From an uncultured Flavobacteriaceae bacterium (GTDB taxonomy: Bacteria > Bacteroidota > Bacteroidia > Flavobacteriales > Flavobacteriaceae), in NCBI GenBank assembly GCA_947503105.1, contig CANNCM010000001.1, positions 496,001-560,000 on the forward strand: a stretch of DNA of 64,000 nt, given 5' to 3'. The stretch's first letter is position 1. The number at the start of each line of letters is the position of its first letter. Below are positions 8,969 through 17,984 of the stretch, one piece after another. The notes beneath the pieces were generated by a model. It made no database searches. It was not told the DNA's origin and saw only the letters and a program-made list of their open reading frames with translations. Made by a program: the position numbers and the translations under genes.

Positions 8969-9822
8969 CAAAGATTTTGGTAACAGGTGGTAATGGGCAG
9001 CTCGCCCAGTGTTTAAAGGATGTTGTAAAAAACAATGATGAATTAGATGTTAATTTTCAAGATCTTCCAGAGTTAGACATCACAAACAAGCAACAACTAG
9101 AGTCATATTTTTCAAAGAATGAATTAGATTATTGTATCAATTGCGCTGCCTATACTGCAGTCGATTTGGCAGAGGAACAAAGCGATTTGGCCTATGCGGT
9201 CAATGCAGACGGCCCTAAAAACTTGGCTGAGGCTTGTAAGAAACACCAAGTTAAGCTCCTCCATATCTCCACAGATTTTGTGTTTGACGGTAAAAAGCAA
9301 ACACCTTACATAGAAACGGATATGCCTAATCCACTAGGTGTTTATGGAAAAAGCAAATGGCAAGGCGAACGCATCATTCAAGAGATTATGGAGGATTACT
9401 TTATTCTACGCACCTCTTGGTTGTATTCAGAATATGGGAATAATTTCATGAAAACCATGTTGAAATTATCAGAAACACGAGATGAAATCAATGTTGTTTC
9501 CGATCAAATAGGATCGCCAACATATGCAGGAGATTTGGCTGAGGTTTTGATTAAAATAGTTTTATCTTCGTCCACAAATTACGGACTGTATCATTTCAGT
9601 AATTCTGGAGCGATATCGTGGTATGATTTTGCGGTAGAAATTTTTACGCAGTTTGGCAAGAAAATTGAGGTTAAGCCCATCACAACAAAAGACTATCCAA
9701 CCGCAGCAAAGCGACCAAAGTATAGTGTGTTGGAGACTACAAAAATTGAAAACAACTTTGATTGTACACTAAAAGATTGGCAAGGAAGTTTGAATAAAGT
9801 AATACAACAATTGAGAGATTAA
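8965..9822 (+). CDS. rfbD: dTDP-4-dehydrorhamnose reductase
   Basis: NAD(P)H-dependent reductase forming dTDP-L-rhamnose. The 285-residue Rossmann protein begins with the cofactor loop VTGGNGQLAQ, and has CINCAAYTAVDLAE, the STDFVFDG strand, and the catalytic YGKSKWQGE (Tyr-x3-Lys). WLYSEYGNNF, QIGSPTYAGDLAE and the C-terminal KRPKYSVLETTKI follow, all typical of RmlD. It overlaps rfbC by 4 bases and gmd follows after 3 bases, so the sugar-nucleotide genes form one operon. Confidence 0.95.
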   Translation: MTKILVTGGNGQLAQCLKDVVKNNDELDVNFQDLPELDITNKQQLESYFSKNELDYCINCAAYTAVDLAEEQSDLAYAVNADGPKNLAEACKKHQVKLLHISTDFVFDGKKQTPYIETDMPNPLGVYGKSKWQGERIIQEIMEDYFILRTSWLYSEYGNNFMKTMLKLSETRDEINVVSDQIGSPTYAGDLAEVLIKIVLSSSTNYGLYHFSNSGAISWYDFAVEIFTQFGKKIEVKPITTKDYPTAAKRPKYSVLETTKIENNFDCTLKDWQGSLNKVIQQLRD

Positions 9823-9825
9823 TTT

Positions 9826-10944
9826 ATGCAGCAAAAAACAGCATTAATTACTGGAGTAACAGGCCAAGACGGCGCCTATTTAAGTGAGTTTTTACTCAAG
9901 AAAAATTATATTGTTCATGGTGTAAAGCGAAGAGCATCGTCTTTTAATACTGAACGTATTGATCATTTGTACCAAGACCCACATATTGATAATCAAAATT
10001 TCTTTTTGCATTATGGTGATTTAACAGACAGCACCAATCTAACAAGGATTATTCAAGAAGTTCAACCTGATGAAATTTATAATTTAGCAGCAATGAGTCA
10101 TGTGCATGTGTCGTTTGAAATGCCAGAATATACGGCTAACGCAGATGGCATTGGAACACTTAGGCTTTTAGAAGCAATACGATTTTTAGGGTTAGAAAAA
10201 AAGACCAAGATTTATCAAGCATCAACCTCTGAACTTTATGGCAAAGTCCAAGAAGTGCCTCAGTCTGAAACGACTCCTTTTTATCCTAGAAGTCCATATG
10301 CAGTTGCTAAAATGTATGCCTATTGGATTACTGTAAATTATAGAGAAGCTTATAATATTTTTGCTTGTAATGGAATTTTATTCAATCATGAGTCACCAGT
10401 AAGAGGAGAAACTTTTGTGACACGCAAAATCACAAGGGCGACTTCAAAAATAGCTCTTGGTCTTCAGGATAAAGTATATTTAGGAAATTTAGATGCTCAA
10501 CGCGATTGGGGTCATGCCAAAGATTATGTCCGAATGATGTGGATGATTTTACAAGCCGATGAAGCTGAAGATTGGGTAATAGCTACGGGAAAAACAACAA
10601 CAGTCCGAGATTTTGTAAAGATGTGTTTTAAACACATTGGAGTAGAATTGGAGTTTAAAGGTAAGGGTGAAAATGAAAAAGGATATATAAAATCTTGTAG
10701 CTCAAACGAGTATCAATTGGAAATTGGAAAAGAAGTTGTTGCTGTAGATTCTAAATATTTTAGACCAACAGAAGTAGAGTTACTAATTGGAGATGCAACA
10801 AAAGCCAAAGAAAAATTAGGATGGACTCCAAAATATGAACTTCAGGACCTTGTAACAGAAATGATGAAAAGCGATTTAAAATTGATGCAAAAGAAACAAT
10901 ACTTAAGAGACGGTGGTTTTGCAATTAAAAATTATTTTGAATAA
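9826..10944 (+). CDS. gmd: GDP-mannose 4,6-dehydratase
   Basis: Converts GDP-D-mannose to GDP-4-keto-6-deoxymannose, the first step to GDP-L-fucose. The 372-residue extended SDR has the NADP-binding [14 protein letters not shown] loop and [17 protein letters not shown], which is diagnostic for [29 protein letters not shown] and the catalytic [10 protein letters not shown] follow, then [17 protein letters not shown] and [13 protein letters not shown]. Length agrees with the family. fcl follows after 5 bases. Confidence 0.97.
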   Translation: MQQKTALITGVTGQDGAYLSEFLLKKNYIVHGVKRRASSFNTERIDHLYQDPHIDNQNFFLHYGDLTDSTNLTRIIQEVQPDEIYNLAAMSHVHVSFEMPEYTANADGIGTLRLLEAIRFLGLEKKTKIYQASTSELYGKVQEVPQSETTPFYPRSPYAVAKMYAYWITVNYREAYNIFACNGILFNHESPVRGETFVTRKITRATSKIALGLQDKVYLGNLDAQRDWGHAKDYVRMMWMILQADEAEDWVIATGKTTTVRDFVKMCFKHIGVELEFKGKGENEKGYIKSCSSNEYQLEIGKEVVAVDSKYFRPTEVELLIGDATKAKEKLGWTPKYELQDLVTEMMKSDLKLMQKKQYLRDGGFAIKNYFE

Positions 10945-10949
10945 TCGTA

Positions 10950-11996
10950 ATGGATAAAAACGCCAAAATATATGTAGCAGGTCACCGCGGGTTGGTAGGA
11001 AGTGCATTAGTCAAGACCCTCAACAATAAGGGGTACACCAATATTATTACACGCTCGCACTCAGAATTAGATCTTATTGACTCTGTTGCTGTTGCGGAGT
11101 TTTTCAAAAGAGAACGTCCAGAATATGTTTTTTTGGCGGCAGCAAAGGTAGGAGGGATTATTGCAAACAACACCTATAGAGGAGAGTTTATTTATGAAAA
11201 CTTGATGATTCAAAACAATGTAATTCATCAAAGCTATATTAGCGGAGTAAAAAAATTGTTATTTTTGGGCAGTACATGTATTTACCCAAAGAATTGCCCC
11301 CAACCCATGAAAGAAGATGACTTACTCACCGGCACTTTAGAATATACGAATGAGCCTTATGCAATTGCCAAAATTGCAGGGATTAAGATGTGTGAAAGCT
11401 ACAATTTACAGTATGGAACAAACTTTATTTCTGTTATGCCCACCAATTTATATGGTCCTAACGATAATTTTGATTTAGAAACCTCTCATGTTTTGCCTGC
11501 ATTAATTCGTAAAATGCATTTAGCTAAGCTTCTATCAGAAGGTAAGATAAAAGCTGTTTTAGAAGATTTAAGATTAAAAACCGAAAAAGAGGCTTTGGAC
11601 TACTTAAAATCTTTTGGTGTAACTTCTGATTCTGTAGAAATTTGGGGATCAGGGAAACCCAGAAGAGAATTTTTATGGAGCGAAGATATGGCAGACGCCT
11701 GTATCTTTCTTATGGAGTCCAGAAACTTTAAGGACACTTATGATAGTGACCAAAAAGAAATTCGAAATACCCACATTAATATTGGCACGGGAGAAGATGT
11801 TTCCATTAAAGAATTAGCAGAGCTGATAAAAAATGAGGTTGGTTTTGACGGCGACTTAGTTTTTAATACAAATAAACCAGATGGTACTATGAAAAAGCTA
11901 ACAGATGTATCAAAGTTAAAAAGTATAGGGTGGCAACATAACATAGGTATTCAAGAAGGGGTTAAAAGTGTTTACACTTGGTATAATAATTTTTAA
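10950..11996 (+). CDS. fcl: GDP-L-fucose synthase
   Basis: Epimerase/reductase producing GDP-L-fucose from the GMD product. Motifs visible in the 348-residue protein are the cofactor loop [36 protein letters not shown], the catalytic [15 protein letters not shown], and [31 protein letters not shown] follows after a lysine/glutamate-rich insert at about residues 190-225. That insert makes it longer than the roughly 320-residue E. coli enzyme and is common in Bacteroidota homologues. It pairs functionally with gmd. Confidence 0.96.
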   Translation: MDKNAKIYVAGHRGLVGSALVKTLNNKGYTNIITRSHSELDLIDSVAVAEFFKRERPEYVFLAAAKVGGIIANNTYRGEFIYENLMIQNNVIHQSYISGVKKLLFLGSTCIYPKNCPQPMKEDDLLTGTLEYTNEPYAIAKIAGIKMCESYNLQYGTNFISVMPTNLYGPNDNFDLETSHVLPALIRKMHLAKLLSEGKIKAVLEDLRLKTEKEALDYLKSFGVTSDSVEIWGSGKPRREFLWSEDMADACIFLMESRNFKDTYDSDQKEIRNTHINIGTGEDVSIKELAELIKNEVGFDGDLVFNTNKPDGTMKKLTDVSKLKSIGWQHNIGIQEGVKSVYTWYNNF

Positions 11997-12025
11997 AAGA
12001 GATTAATTTTAAATTAAATAAAAAC

Positions 12026-12550
12026 ATGAAAAGAATAGTTTTATTAATATTTGGAACAGTCTTGTTTTGTTGTAAAAGTGAAAAGTCCCAAGAAATCAAT
12101 GTTCGTACAAATAAACCAAAACAAGAATTTACAGTAAAATTAAGCTTCAAAACTAATAAAACAGACATGTTTAGTTTTGTGTTGTATAATATTGAGATGG
12201 ATGAGTTTCAGAAAAAATGGATTCAAATAAACCAAACAGTTGAGGAGTCAGAAACAATTTCTAGCATTGAGGCTAATTTTCAAAATAATATTTCCAATAG
12301 TTTCAGAATAAATTTAGGGAATAAAGAAGAAAAGGAGATAGAAATAAAAATTATAGAGATAATGTATGGTGAGAAAAGCATTGTAATATCGCCAAATGAG
12401 TTAGACAAGTATTTTAAATTTAACGAGTTTGTGATCCAGGGCGGCGCTTCAGGAAAATTAATAACAAAAAAGGGGCAAAATAAATTTAATCCAATAATGT
12501 ATCTAAAGGCTAAATATTTAAGTGAAATCCAAGTTACTGACAAAATTTAA
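12026..12550 (+). CDS. Small lipoprotein of the polysaccharide locus (copy 1), unknown function
   Basis: I do not recognise a named family. The 174-residue product starts with a lipoprotein signal (LFGTVLFCC-like hydrophobic stretch ending in Cys at about residue 15-16) and a short linker. A domain of about 140 residues, predicted to be mostly beta, follows. It aligns without gaps to the product at 17985-18500: FKTNK, LYNI, WIQIN, NISNSFRI, YG..I.I.P, YF..NEFV.Q and KFNP...LK..YL are shared, about 60 identities over about 137 positions counted by hand. It lies 29 bases after fcl and 48 before asnB. Similar segments are, I believe, fused to some membrane glycosyltransferases, so a glycan-binding beta-sandwich is possible. 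Confidence 0.75.
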   Translation: MKRIVLLIFGTVLFCCKSEKSQEINVRTNKPKQEFTVKLSFKTNKTDMFSFVLYNIEMDEFQKKWIQINQTVEESETISSIEANFQNNISNSFRINLGNKEEKEIEIKIIEIMYGEKSIVISPNELDKYFKFNEFVIQGGASGKLITKKGQNKFNPIMYLKAKYLSEIQVTDKI

Positions 12551-12598
12551 ATTAAAAACAAATTAACTTTAAATAGTAATTAGTATAAAAATATACTT

Positions 12599-14413
12599 AT
12601 GTGCGGCATTACTGGAGTTTATTCCAAGAGAAATATTACAAATATAGAAGAACGAATTAAAAGAATGAATTCTTCTATATACCATAGAGGGCCTGATTCT
12701 GGAGGGTTATATGTTGATAATAACCTTGGGTTAGGTCATAGAAGACTGAGTATTATTGACACAAGAGATGTTGCTAACCAGCCGATGCGGTCAAACAATC
12801 ATGAATGGCATTTGGTTTATAATGGTGAAATTTACAATTTTCAGGAAATCAAGGAACAGCTAGACTATAAGTTTATAACAAATTCAGACACAGAAGTAAT
12901 TCTTGCAGCTATTCAGGAAAAAGGGATAAACTGGTTTTTAAATCAGGCAAACGGTATGTTTGCGATTGCACTATATAATTCAAAAACCAAGAATTTATTT
13001 TTGGTAAGAGACAGGCTTGGAATAAAGCCTCTATATTATTATAAAGATGAAAAAAATCTAATTTTTTCATCAGAAATAAAAGCAATTTTGGAAAGTGGAC
13101 TTGTAGAAGCAAAATTCAATGGATCTGCTGTTGACGAATATTTAGCAAACAGGTACGTAAGAGCTCCATACACATTTTTTGAAGATATTTATCAATTGAA
13201 TCCAGGCACCTTTATCACTTTTGATAAAGATTTATCATTTTCTGAAGTCACTTATTGGGATTTACCAGAAGAGTTTAATATGGAATCTACCTATGATGAA
13301 GATGAAATAGCAAGAAATCTTGACAATGAACTAGCCAAATCTATTAATTACAGATTAATTGCAGATGTTCCCTTAGGTACTTATTTAAGCGGAGGTGTAG
13401 ATTCAAGTCTAATAACTGCCATAACCACTCTTAATAAAAACGAGAAGGTAAATACATATACAATAGGTTTTGAAGAGCTTAACGAATTCGAGTATTCTGA
13501 AATTATTGCAGAAAAATACAACACCTGTCATCATCAAATATTGATGAAAAGAGAAGATTATATTAATAATTGGGAAAGACTTATAAAATTTAAAGATTCG
13601 CCTCTAGGAGTACCAAATGAAATCCCTTTGGCAGTTATGTCAGCAAAACTAAAAGAAAAAATTACTGTAGTTTTATCTGGAGAGGGCGCAGATGAATTAA
13701 TGGGAGGATATGGAAGAATTTTTAGGTCACCTTTTGATTTTGAAAACGAAGAACCAAATAAGTCATTTTACGATTACTTTATATCTAAATATGATTATGT
13801 TTCCCGGGATATGCGTGATGAGTTAATTTCTACATCAAAAAAATACCGTAAAGAATTTGATGAAAAAATTCAAGCTGAATTTGACAAAAGACCAAATGAA
13901 GAAAACGTATTCAAGTTTTTTCATAAATACCATGTAAAAGGGTTGTTGCAAAGAGTAGATATGACAACCATGCAAACTTCAGTTGAAGCAAGAGTACCAT
14001 TTTTAGATCACCGCTTAATAGAGTTTTCCTATCGAGACATACCTTATGATCTAAAACTTCGCTGGATCAGTGATGAAGCAGAGAATAAAGCGAGAAGTTT
14101 TTCTTCAAACACATACAGTGAATCTCTCGATATTCCAAAATATTTATTAAGAGAAGTATCATATAAATATCTCCCAGCTGAAATTATTAAAAGAAAGAAA
14201 ATTGGATTTCCTGTCCCTTTGACCGAATGGTTTAGTAATCTTGAAATACTTGCCAGGGAAATGTTACATAAGGCTGATTGGTTAAAAAAAGGAGCTGTTA
14301 ATAAATTAATTCAAAAGAGCAAGACAGAAGCTAGAGCTGGTCAGATTCTTTGGATGTTTATTAATATTGAATTATTTAGAAAAAACTATTTTAATAAAGA
14401 TTGGAGATGGTAA
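12599..14413 (+). CDS. asnB: Asparagine synthase (glutamine-hydrolysing) of the polysaccharide locus
   Basis: Class-II glutamine amidotransferase fused to an ATP-dependent amide synthetase. The N-terminal domain has the nucleophile Cys2 directly after the initiator Met, then YHRGPDSGG and LGHRRLSIID. The synthetase domain carries the PP-loop SGGVDSSLI (about residue 265) and SGEGADELMGGYGR. The 604-residue length is normal. In O-antigen and capsule loci such enzymes usually amidate uronic-acid sugars rather than make free asparagine, and the position here favours that reading. A weak promoter-like TAACTTTA lies 27 bases upstream, in the 48-base gap after the lipoprotein gene. Confidence 0.9.
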   Translation: MCGITGVYSKRNITNIEERIKRMNSSIYHRGPDSGGLYVDNNLGLGHRRLSIIDTRDVANQPMRSNNHEWHLVYNGEIYNFQEIKEQLDYKFITNSDTEVILAAIQEKGINWFLNQANGMFAIALYNSKTKNLFLVRDRLGIKPLYYYKDEKNLIFSSEIKAILESGLVEAKFNGSAVDEYLANRYVRAPYTFFEDIYQLNPGTFITFDKDLSFSEVTYWDLPEEFNMESTYDEDEIARNLDNELAKSINYRLIADVPLGTYLSGGVDSSLITAITTLNKNEKVNTYTIGFEELNEFEYSEIIAEKYNTCHHQILMKREDYINNWERLIKFKDSPLGVPNEIPLAVMSAKLKEKITVVLSGEGADELMGGYGRIFRSPFDFENEEPNKSFYDYFISKYDYVSRDMRDELISTSKKYRKEFDEKIQAEFDKRPNEENVFKFFHKYHVKGLLQRVDMTTMQTSVEARVPFLDHRLIEFSYRDIPYDLKLRWISDEAENKARSFSSNTYSESLDIPKYLLREVSYKYLPAEIIKRKKIGFPVPLTEWFSNLEILAREMLHKADWLKKGAVNKLIQKSKTEARAGQILWMFINIELFRKNYFNKDWRW

Positions 14414-14458
14414 TATCAACAATAAAAATAAAAAAGTAATGATAAATATGTTTAAAAG

Positions 14459-14463
14459 AGGAG
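14459..14463 (+). promoter_or_regulatory. Shine-Dalgarno sequence AGGAG deciding the tagD-like start
   Basis: AGGAG lies 8 bases before the ATG at 14472. Such a clear ribosome binding site is exceptional in this window and supports the short start over the in-frame ATGs upstream, at 14439 and 14448. Confidence 0.5.
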
Positions 14464-14471
14464 ACGAAAAA

Positions 14472-14888
14472 ATGTTAATAGGATACACATCGGGAGTATA
14501 TGATTTATTTCACATTGGCCATTTAAACTTATTAAAGAACGCAAAAGGTCTTTGCGATAAATTAATAGTTGGTGTTACAACGGATGAATTGGTTTCATAT
14601 AAAAATAAAAAAGCGGTTATTCGGCATTCTGAACGAATGGAAATTGTTAGAAATATTAAACATGTAGATGCCGTTGTACCACAAAACAGTATGGATAAAT
14701 TTGAAATGTGGAAACGCCTTAAGTATGACGTTATGTTTGTTGGAGATGATTGGTTCGAAAACGATAAATGGAAAGAATTGGATAAAAAATTTAAAGAAGT
14801 GGGAGTCAAAATCATTTATTTTCCATACACAAAAGGAACTTCATCATCTTTAATAAATAAAACTTTAGAAAAATTGAGGACAAAATAG
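14472..14888 (+). CDS. Glycerol-3-phosphate cytidylyltransferase-like (TagD family)
   Basis: Predicted to form CDP-glycerol from CTP and glycerol-3-phosphate. The 138-residue protein has the nucleotidyltransferase HxGH signature (FHIGHLNLL, about residues 14-22) preceded by YTSGVYDL, and RMEIVRNIKHVDAVV. FVGDDWFEND (the GDDW motif of TagD) and a C-terminal KGTSSSLI (the ISTT/ISSS equivalent) complete the set. The start follows the AGGAG and family alignment. The next gene encodes a CDP-glycerol-using transferase, which supports the substrate. Related CTP:phosphoethanolamine-type enzymes cannot be excluded. Confidence 0.85.
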   Translation: MLIGYTSGVYDLFHIGHLNLLKNAKGLCDKLIVGVTTDELVSYKNKKAVIRHSERMEIVRNIKHVDAVVPQNSMDKFEMWKRLKYDVMFVGDDWFENDKWKELDKKFKEVGVKIIYFPYTKGTSSSLINKTLEKLRTK

Positions 14889-14910
14889 TTTTTTCGATAA
14901 TTACTCTATT

Positions 14911-16083
14911 ATGCTTATTAAAACATTAGAAAAATTTGTGCGCTTTTTTTGTAAATTAATACCTAAAAAAGAAAAAAGAATTGTCTATCACAGTTTTCCT
15001 GATTTTTCTGACAACAGTTTTGCTATGTTCGTATACATTAGCAATCAGTTTGTTGAATATGAAAACATTTGGTTAGTTAAAGATGTTTCAATTAAAGAAA
15101 AGTATTTTAAGCTAGCCTCAAATTATACAAAAAAAGATAATTTTTTAGTTATAAAAAAAAATTCTTTAAAAGGAATATATTACTACTTAACAGCCAAAAC
15201 CATTTTCCATACGCATGGTTTGTTCAATTTTTTTGGCTTAAATAATCTCCAAAAAAAAATTAACCTTTGGCATGGTATGCCTCTAAAAAAAGTAGGTTAC
15301 TTAGACAGGCCTAACAGCAAAAGTGTTATTACTTCGGATTATCACCTTGCAACATCACCATTTTATCAAGAAATGATTTCCAAAATTTTTAGAGCGCCAA
15401 AGGAAACTGTACTAATCGTAGGACAACCAAGGAATGATTTTATTTTTGACAACACCATTGGAATTAATGAGTTATTCAACAAACAAAAAGAATACAAAAA
15501 GACAGTGTTATGGATGCCAACTTACAGGAAATCGGTTATTGGTGATATTAGAACTGATGGCAGTTTAAGCCCTGAAATAGATTTTTTAAGCAAACAAAGT
15601 TTGGTTAAAATAAATAAAATATTCAAAAAGTTTGATTCGGTATGTTATTTAAAAATCCATCCGATGGACTTTATGAAAACGAAACACTTTAAAAAATATT
15701 CAAATATAGATTTTATTGAAAATGAAGATTTTGTAAAAAGAGGAGTATCAATGTATTCCATTCTTAATTCAATAGATGTTTTATTAACAGATTTTTCATC
15801 AATTTATATTGATTTTTTATTGTTAAATAAGCCAGTTGGATTTGTTTTTTCTGATTATGAAGAGTTTAACAGTACAAGAGGATTCATCTTTGAAAACCCA
15901 CAAAAATATATGGCGGGTGAGGTAATGACAGAAATAGATCAATTAGAGCATTTTTTAAATGAAGTTATTGTGCATGACAATGACGAATTTGCAAACAAAA
16001 GGAAAAGAATTAAAGACTTGTTTCATTCCAAGATTAATGATTATTCTAAATTGACATGTAAAAAAGTTTTAAGAAATGTTTAA
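14911..16083 (+). CDS. CDP-glycerol glycerophosphotransferase (TagB/TagF family)
   Basis: Transfers glycerol phosphate (or a related polyol phosphate) from CDP-glycerol to a glycan or lipid-linked acceptor at the inner membrane face. The 390-residue product shows KKINLWHGMPLKKVGYLD, a TSDYHLATS segment, and VGQPRNDF. LWMPTYRKS, the catalytic-region YLKIHPMD, and LLTDFSSIYIDFLLLNKPVGF follow, all standard for the family and best known from Gram-positive teichoic acid synthesis. It lies 22 bases after the TagD-like gene and overlaps the flippase gene by 8 bases. The number of GroP units added cannot be read from sequence. Confidence 0.9.
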   Translation: MLIKTLEKFVRFFCKLIPKKEKRIVYHSFPDFSDNSFAMFVYISNQFVEYENIWLVKDVSIKEKYFKLASNYTKKDNFLVIKKNSLKGIYYYLTAKTIFHTHGLFNFFGLNNLQKKINLWHGMPLKKVGYLDRPNSKSVITSDYHLATSPFYQEMISKIFRAPKETVLIVGQPRNDFIFDNTIGINELFNKQKEYKKTVLWMPTYRKSVIGDIRTDGSLSPEIDFLSKQSLVKINKIFKKFDSVCYLKIHPMDFMKTKHFKKYSNIDFIENEDFVKRGVSMYSILNSIDVLLTDFSSIYIDFLLLNKPVGFVFSDYEEFNSTRGFIFENPQKYMAGEVMTEIDQLEHFLNEVIVHDNDEFANKRKRIKDLFHSKINDYSKLTCKKVLRNV

Positions 16084-17329
16084 TAACAAATTAGAATTTT
16101 CTAAGGACAAAAAAAGGCTAGTCTCTAACTTTTTTTCATTATCAGCCCTTCAAGGGATAAACATGATCTTACCTTTAATAACCTTACCTTACTTGGTAAG
16201 GGTTACAGGCGTAGAAAATTTTGGATTAATTAACTTTGCCTTATCAATCATAATGTATTTTAATATTTTTGTAAGCTTTGGGTTTGAGTTATCTGCTACA
16301 AGAGAAATATCCGTAAATAGGGATGATTCAGATATGGTTTCAAAAATTTTTTCGGCAGTGATGTATATTAAATTACTGATGCTTCTGCTATCTTTTCTTA
16401 TATTATCATGTTTGATAATATTTTTAGACTCTTTTAGCGAATATGCAGTTTTATATTATGCAACTTTTGGTATAGTGGTTGGAAATGTTCTCTTTCCTTC
16501 ATGGTTTTTTCAGGGAATGGAACGCATGAAATTTATTACCTATGTCAACGTATTATCTAGAATCATATTTACAGTTTTAATTTTTGTTTTTGTAAAAACA
16601 CAATCGGACTTTGTTTTAGTCCCAATATTAAATTCGTTAGGAGCTATTATAGGAGGCGTTTATGCTTTGTGGTTGGTCTTTAAAAGATTTTCAGTTCGAT
16701 TACTATTACCAAAAAAAGAAATAATTCTTCACCAATTTAACAACAGCTTTCATTTTTTTATATCAAGATTATCTAATAGCGGGAGTCGTTATTTCGCCAC
16801 TACTATAATTGGATTGTATTTCGGAAATATGACTGTAGGATTTTATTCAATTGCAGAAAAGCTATTTTATGCATTTATGAGCTTAGGGTCTGTTGTTTCT
16901 CAGACTATTTATCCATACATGAGCAGAACAAAGGATAAAATTTTTTTGAAAAAGACATTACTAATTGTTTCAATAATTTCGATATTGCTGCTAATACCAA
17001 TTCTATATTTTAACGAAAAACTAATATTGCTTCTTTTTGATAAGAATGATGAAATGTTATCCAGAATAGTTGTAATTGTTTTTACGGGATCGTTATTCTC
17101 AATAGTAAGCACGATAATTGGATATCCTTTACTTGCAGCCTTTGGATACATTAAATATGCTAACAATAGCTTAATATACGCTTCAATTGTATATATTTTA
17201 TATGCATCATTAGGATTGTTTTTAACTAAAAACATATATATTGTGGCCTCTTCCATTTCTGTTTATATGTTGGCAGGGCTAGTCTTTCGAGTCTATTATA
17301 TAAATAAAGTTAAATTATGGCGAAATTAA
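16076..17329 (+). CDS. Wzx-type polysaccharide flippase
   Basis: Predicted to flip undecaprenyl-diphosphate-linked repeat units across the inner membrane. The 417-residue protein has about 12 hydrophobic segments and the RfbX-like N-terminus SALQGINMILPLITLPYLVR followed by ENFGLINFALS. Similar proteins belong to the MOP/polysaccharide transporter group. Its overlap with the glycerophosphotransferase gene and its place between it and licD suggest translational coupling. The substrate must be inferred from the locus. Confidence 0.88.
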   Translation: MFNNKLEFSKDKKRLVSNFFSLSALQGINMILPLITLPYLVRVTGVENFGLINFALSIIMYFNIFVSFGFELSATREISVNRDDSDMVSKIFSAVMYIKLLMLLLSFLILSCLIIFLDSFSEYAVLYYATFGIVVGNVLFPSWFFQGMERMKFITYVNVLSRIIFTVLIFVFVKTQSDFVLVPILNSLGAIIGGVYALWLVFKRFSVRLLLPKKEIILHQFNNSFHFFISRLSNSGSRYFATTIIGLYFGNMTVGFYSIAEKLFYAFMSLGSVVSQTIYPYMSRTKDKIFLKKTLLIVSIISILLLIPILYFNEKLILLLFDKNDEMLSRIVVIVFTGSLFSIVSTIIGYPLLAAFGYIKYANNSLIYASIVYILYASLGLFLTKNIYIVASSISVYMLAGLVFRVYYINKVKLWRN

Positions 17330-17335
17330 ATTAAA

Positions 17336-17974
17336 ATGAAGCAAAGTATAAACACTAGAAACGGCGATATTACATTTGAAGGAAAAACCTTTTACCCAGG
17401 TTTAAAAACACTGGTAATTGAAACTGCTACTAAAAACCTACTTGAAGTTAAGAATATTTTAGACGCCCATAATGTGAAATTTGGCTTAATATACGGAACC
17501 TTGTTAGGAGCCATAAGAGAAAACAGCTTTATTAAGCACGATGAGGATATTGATTTATTTGTTCTTGACGAAGACAAAGAAGACCTATTGGCAATTTTAC
17601 ATAAATTTATTGATTGTGGTTTTGAAGTAATTCGATATGACAAAAAGCTACTGAGTATAAGTAGAGAAAATGAGTATATAGACTTTTATTTCTTTAGAAA
17701 AATCAATTATTTTTATAGAAAATGCGATGTAGGTTTAATAGCAAAGGCAAAATATTTAGAGAATACAGTTGATTATAATTTTTTAGGAGAAAACTTTCAA
17801 GTACCACACAAAGTTGAATCCTTTTTAGAAGATCTATATGGGAAAAGCTGGAAGATACCAATAAAAAACGACCCTTCAATGAATCATAATAGATACATAA
17901 TTTTTAGAAATATCATAAAAAAGTACGCACCTCATTTATTTAAAATTCTTTCTAGAATCAAAAAAAACCTATAA
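17336..17974 (+). CDS. LicD family phosphotransferase
   Basis: Predicted nucleotidyltransferase-fold enzyme attaching a phospho-group (phosphocholine in the founding members) from a CDP-activated donor to a glycan. The 212-residue protein shows FGLIYGTLLGAIRE (the G[TS]LLGA[IV]R motif) followed by IKHDEDIDLFV, the D-x-D metal site, at about residues 55-80, and EYIDFYFF. No licA/licC-type choline genes are in the window. With CDP-glycerol genes next door, glycerol phosphate or another CDP-alcohol is an alternative donor. It sits 6 bases after the flippase gene and 10 before the second lipoprotein. Confidence 0.88.
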   Translation: MKQSINTRNGDITFEGKTFYPGLKTLVIETATKNLLEVKNILDAHNVKFGLIYGTLLGAIRENSFIKHDEDIDLFVLDEDKEDLLAILHKFIDCGFEVIRYDKKLLSISRENEYIDFYFFRKINYFYRKCDVGLIAKAKYLENTVDYNFLGENFQVPHKVESFLEDLYGKSWKIPIKNDPSMNHNRYIIFRNIIKKYAPHLFKILSRIKKNL

Positions 17975-17984
17975 AATCAATATC

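Noticed and set aside
14367..14471. Long start of the TagD-like gene overlapping asnB
   Set aside because: The extra N-terminus has no family similarity, and an AGGAG precedes the shorter start.
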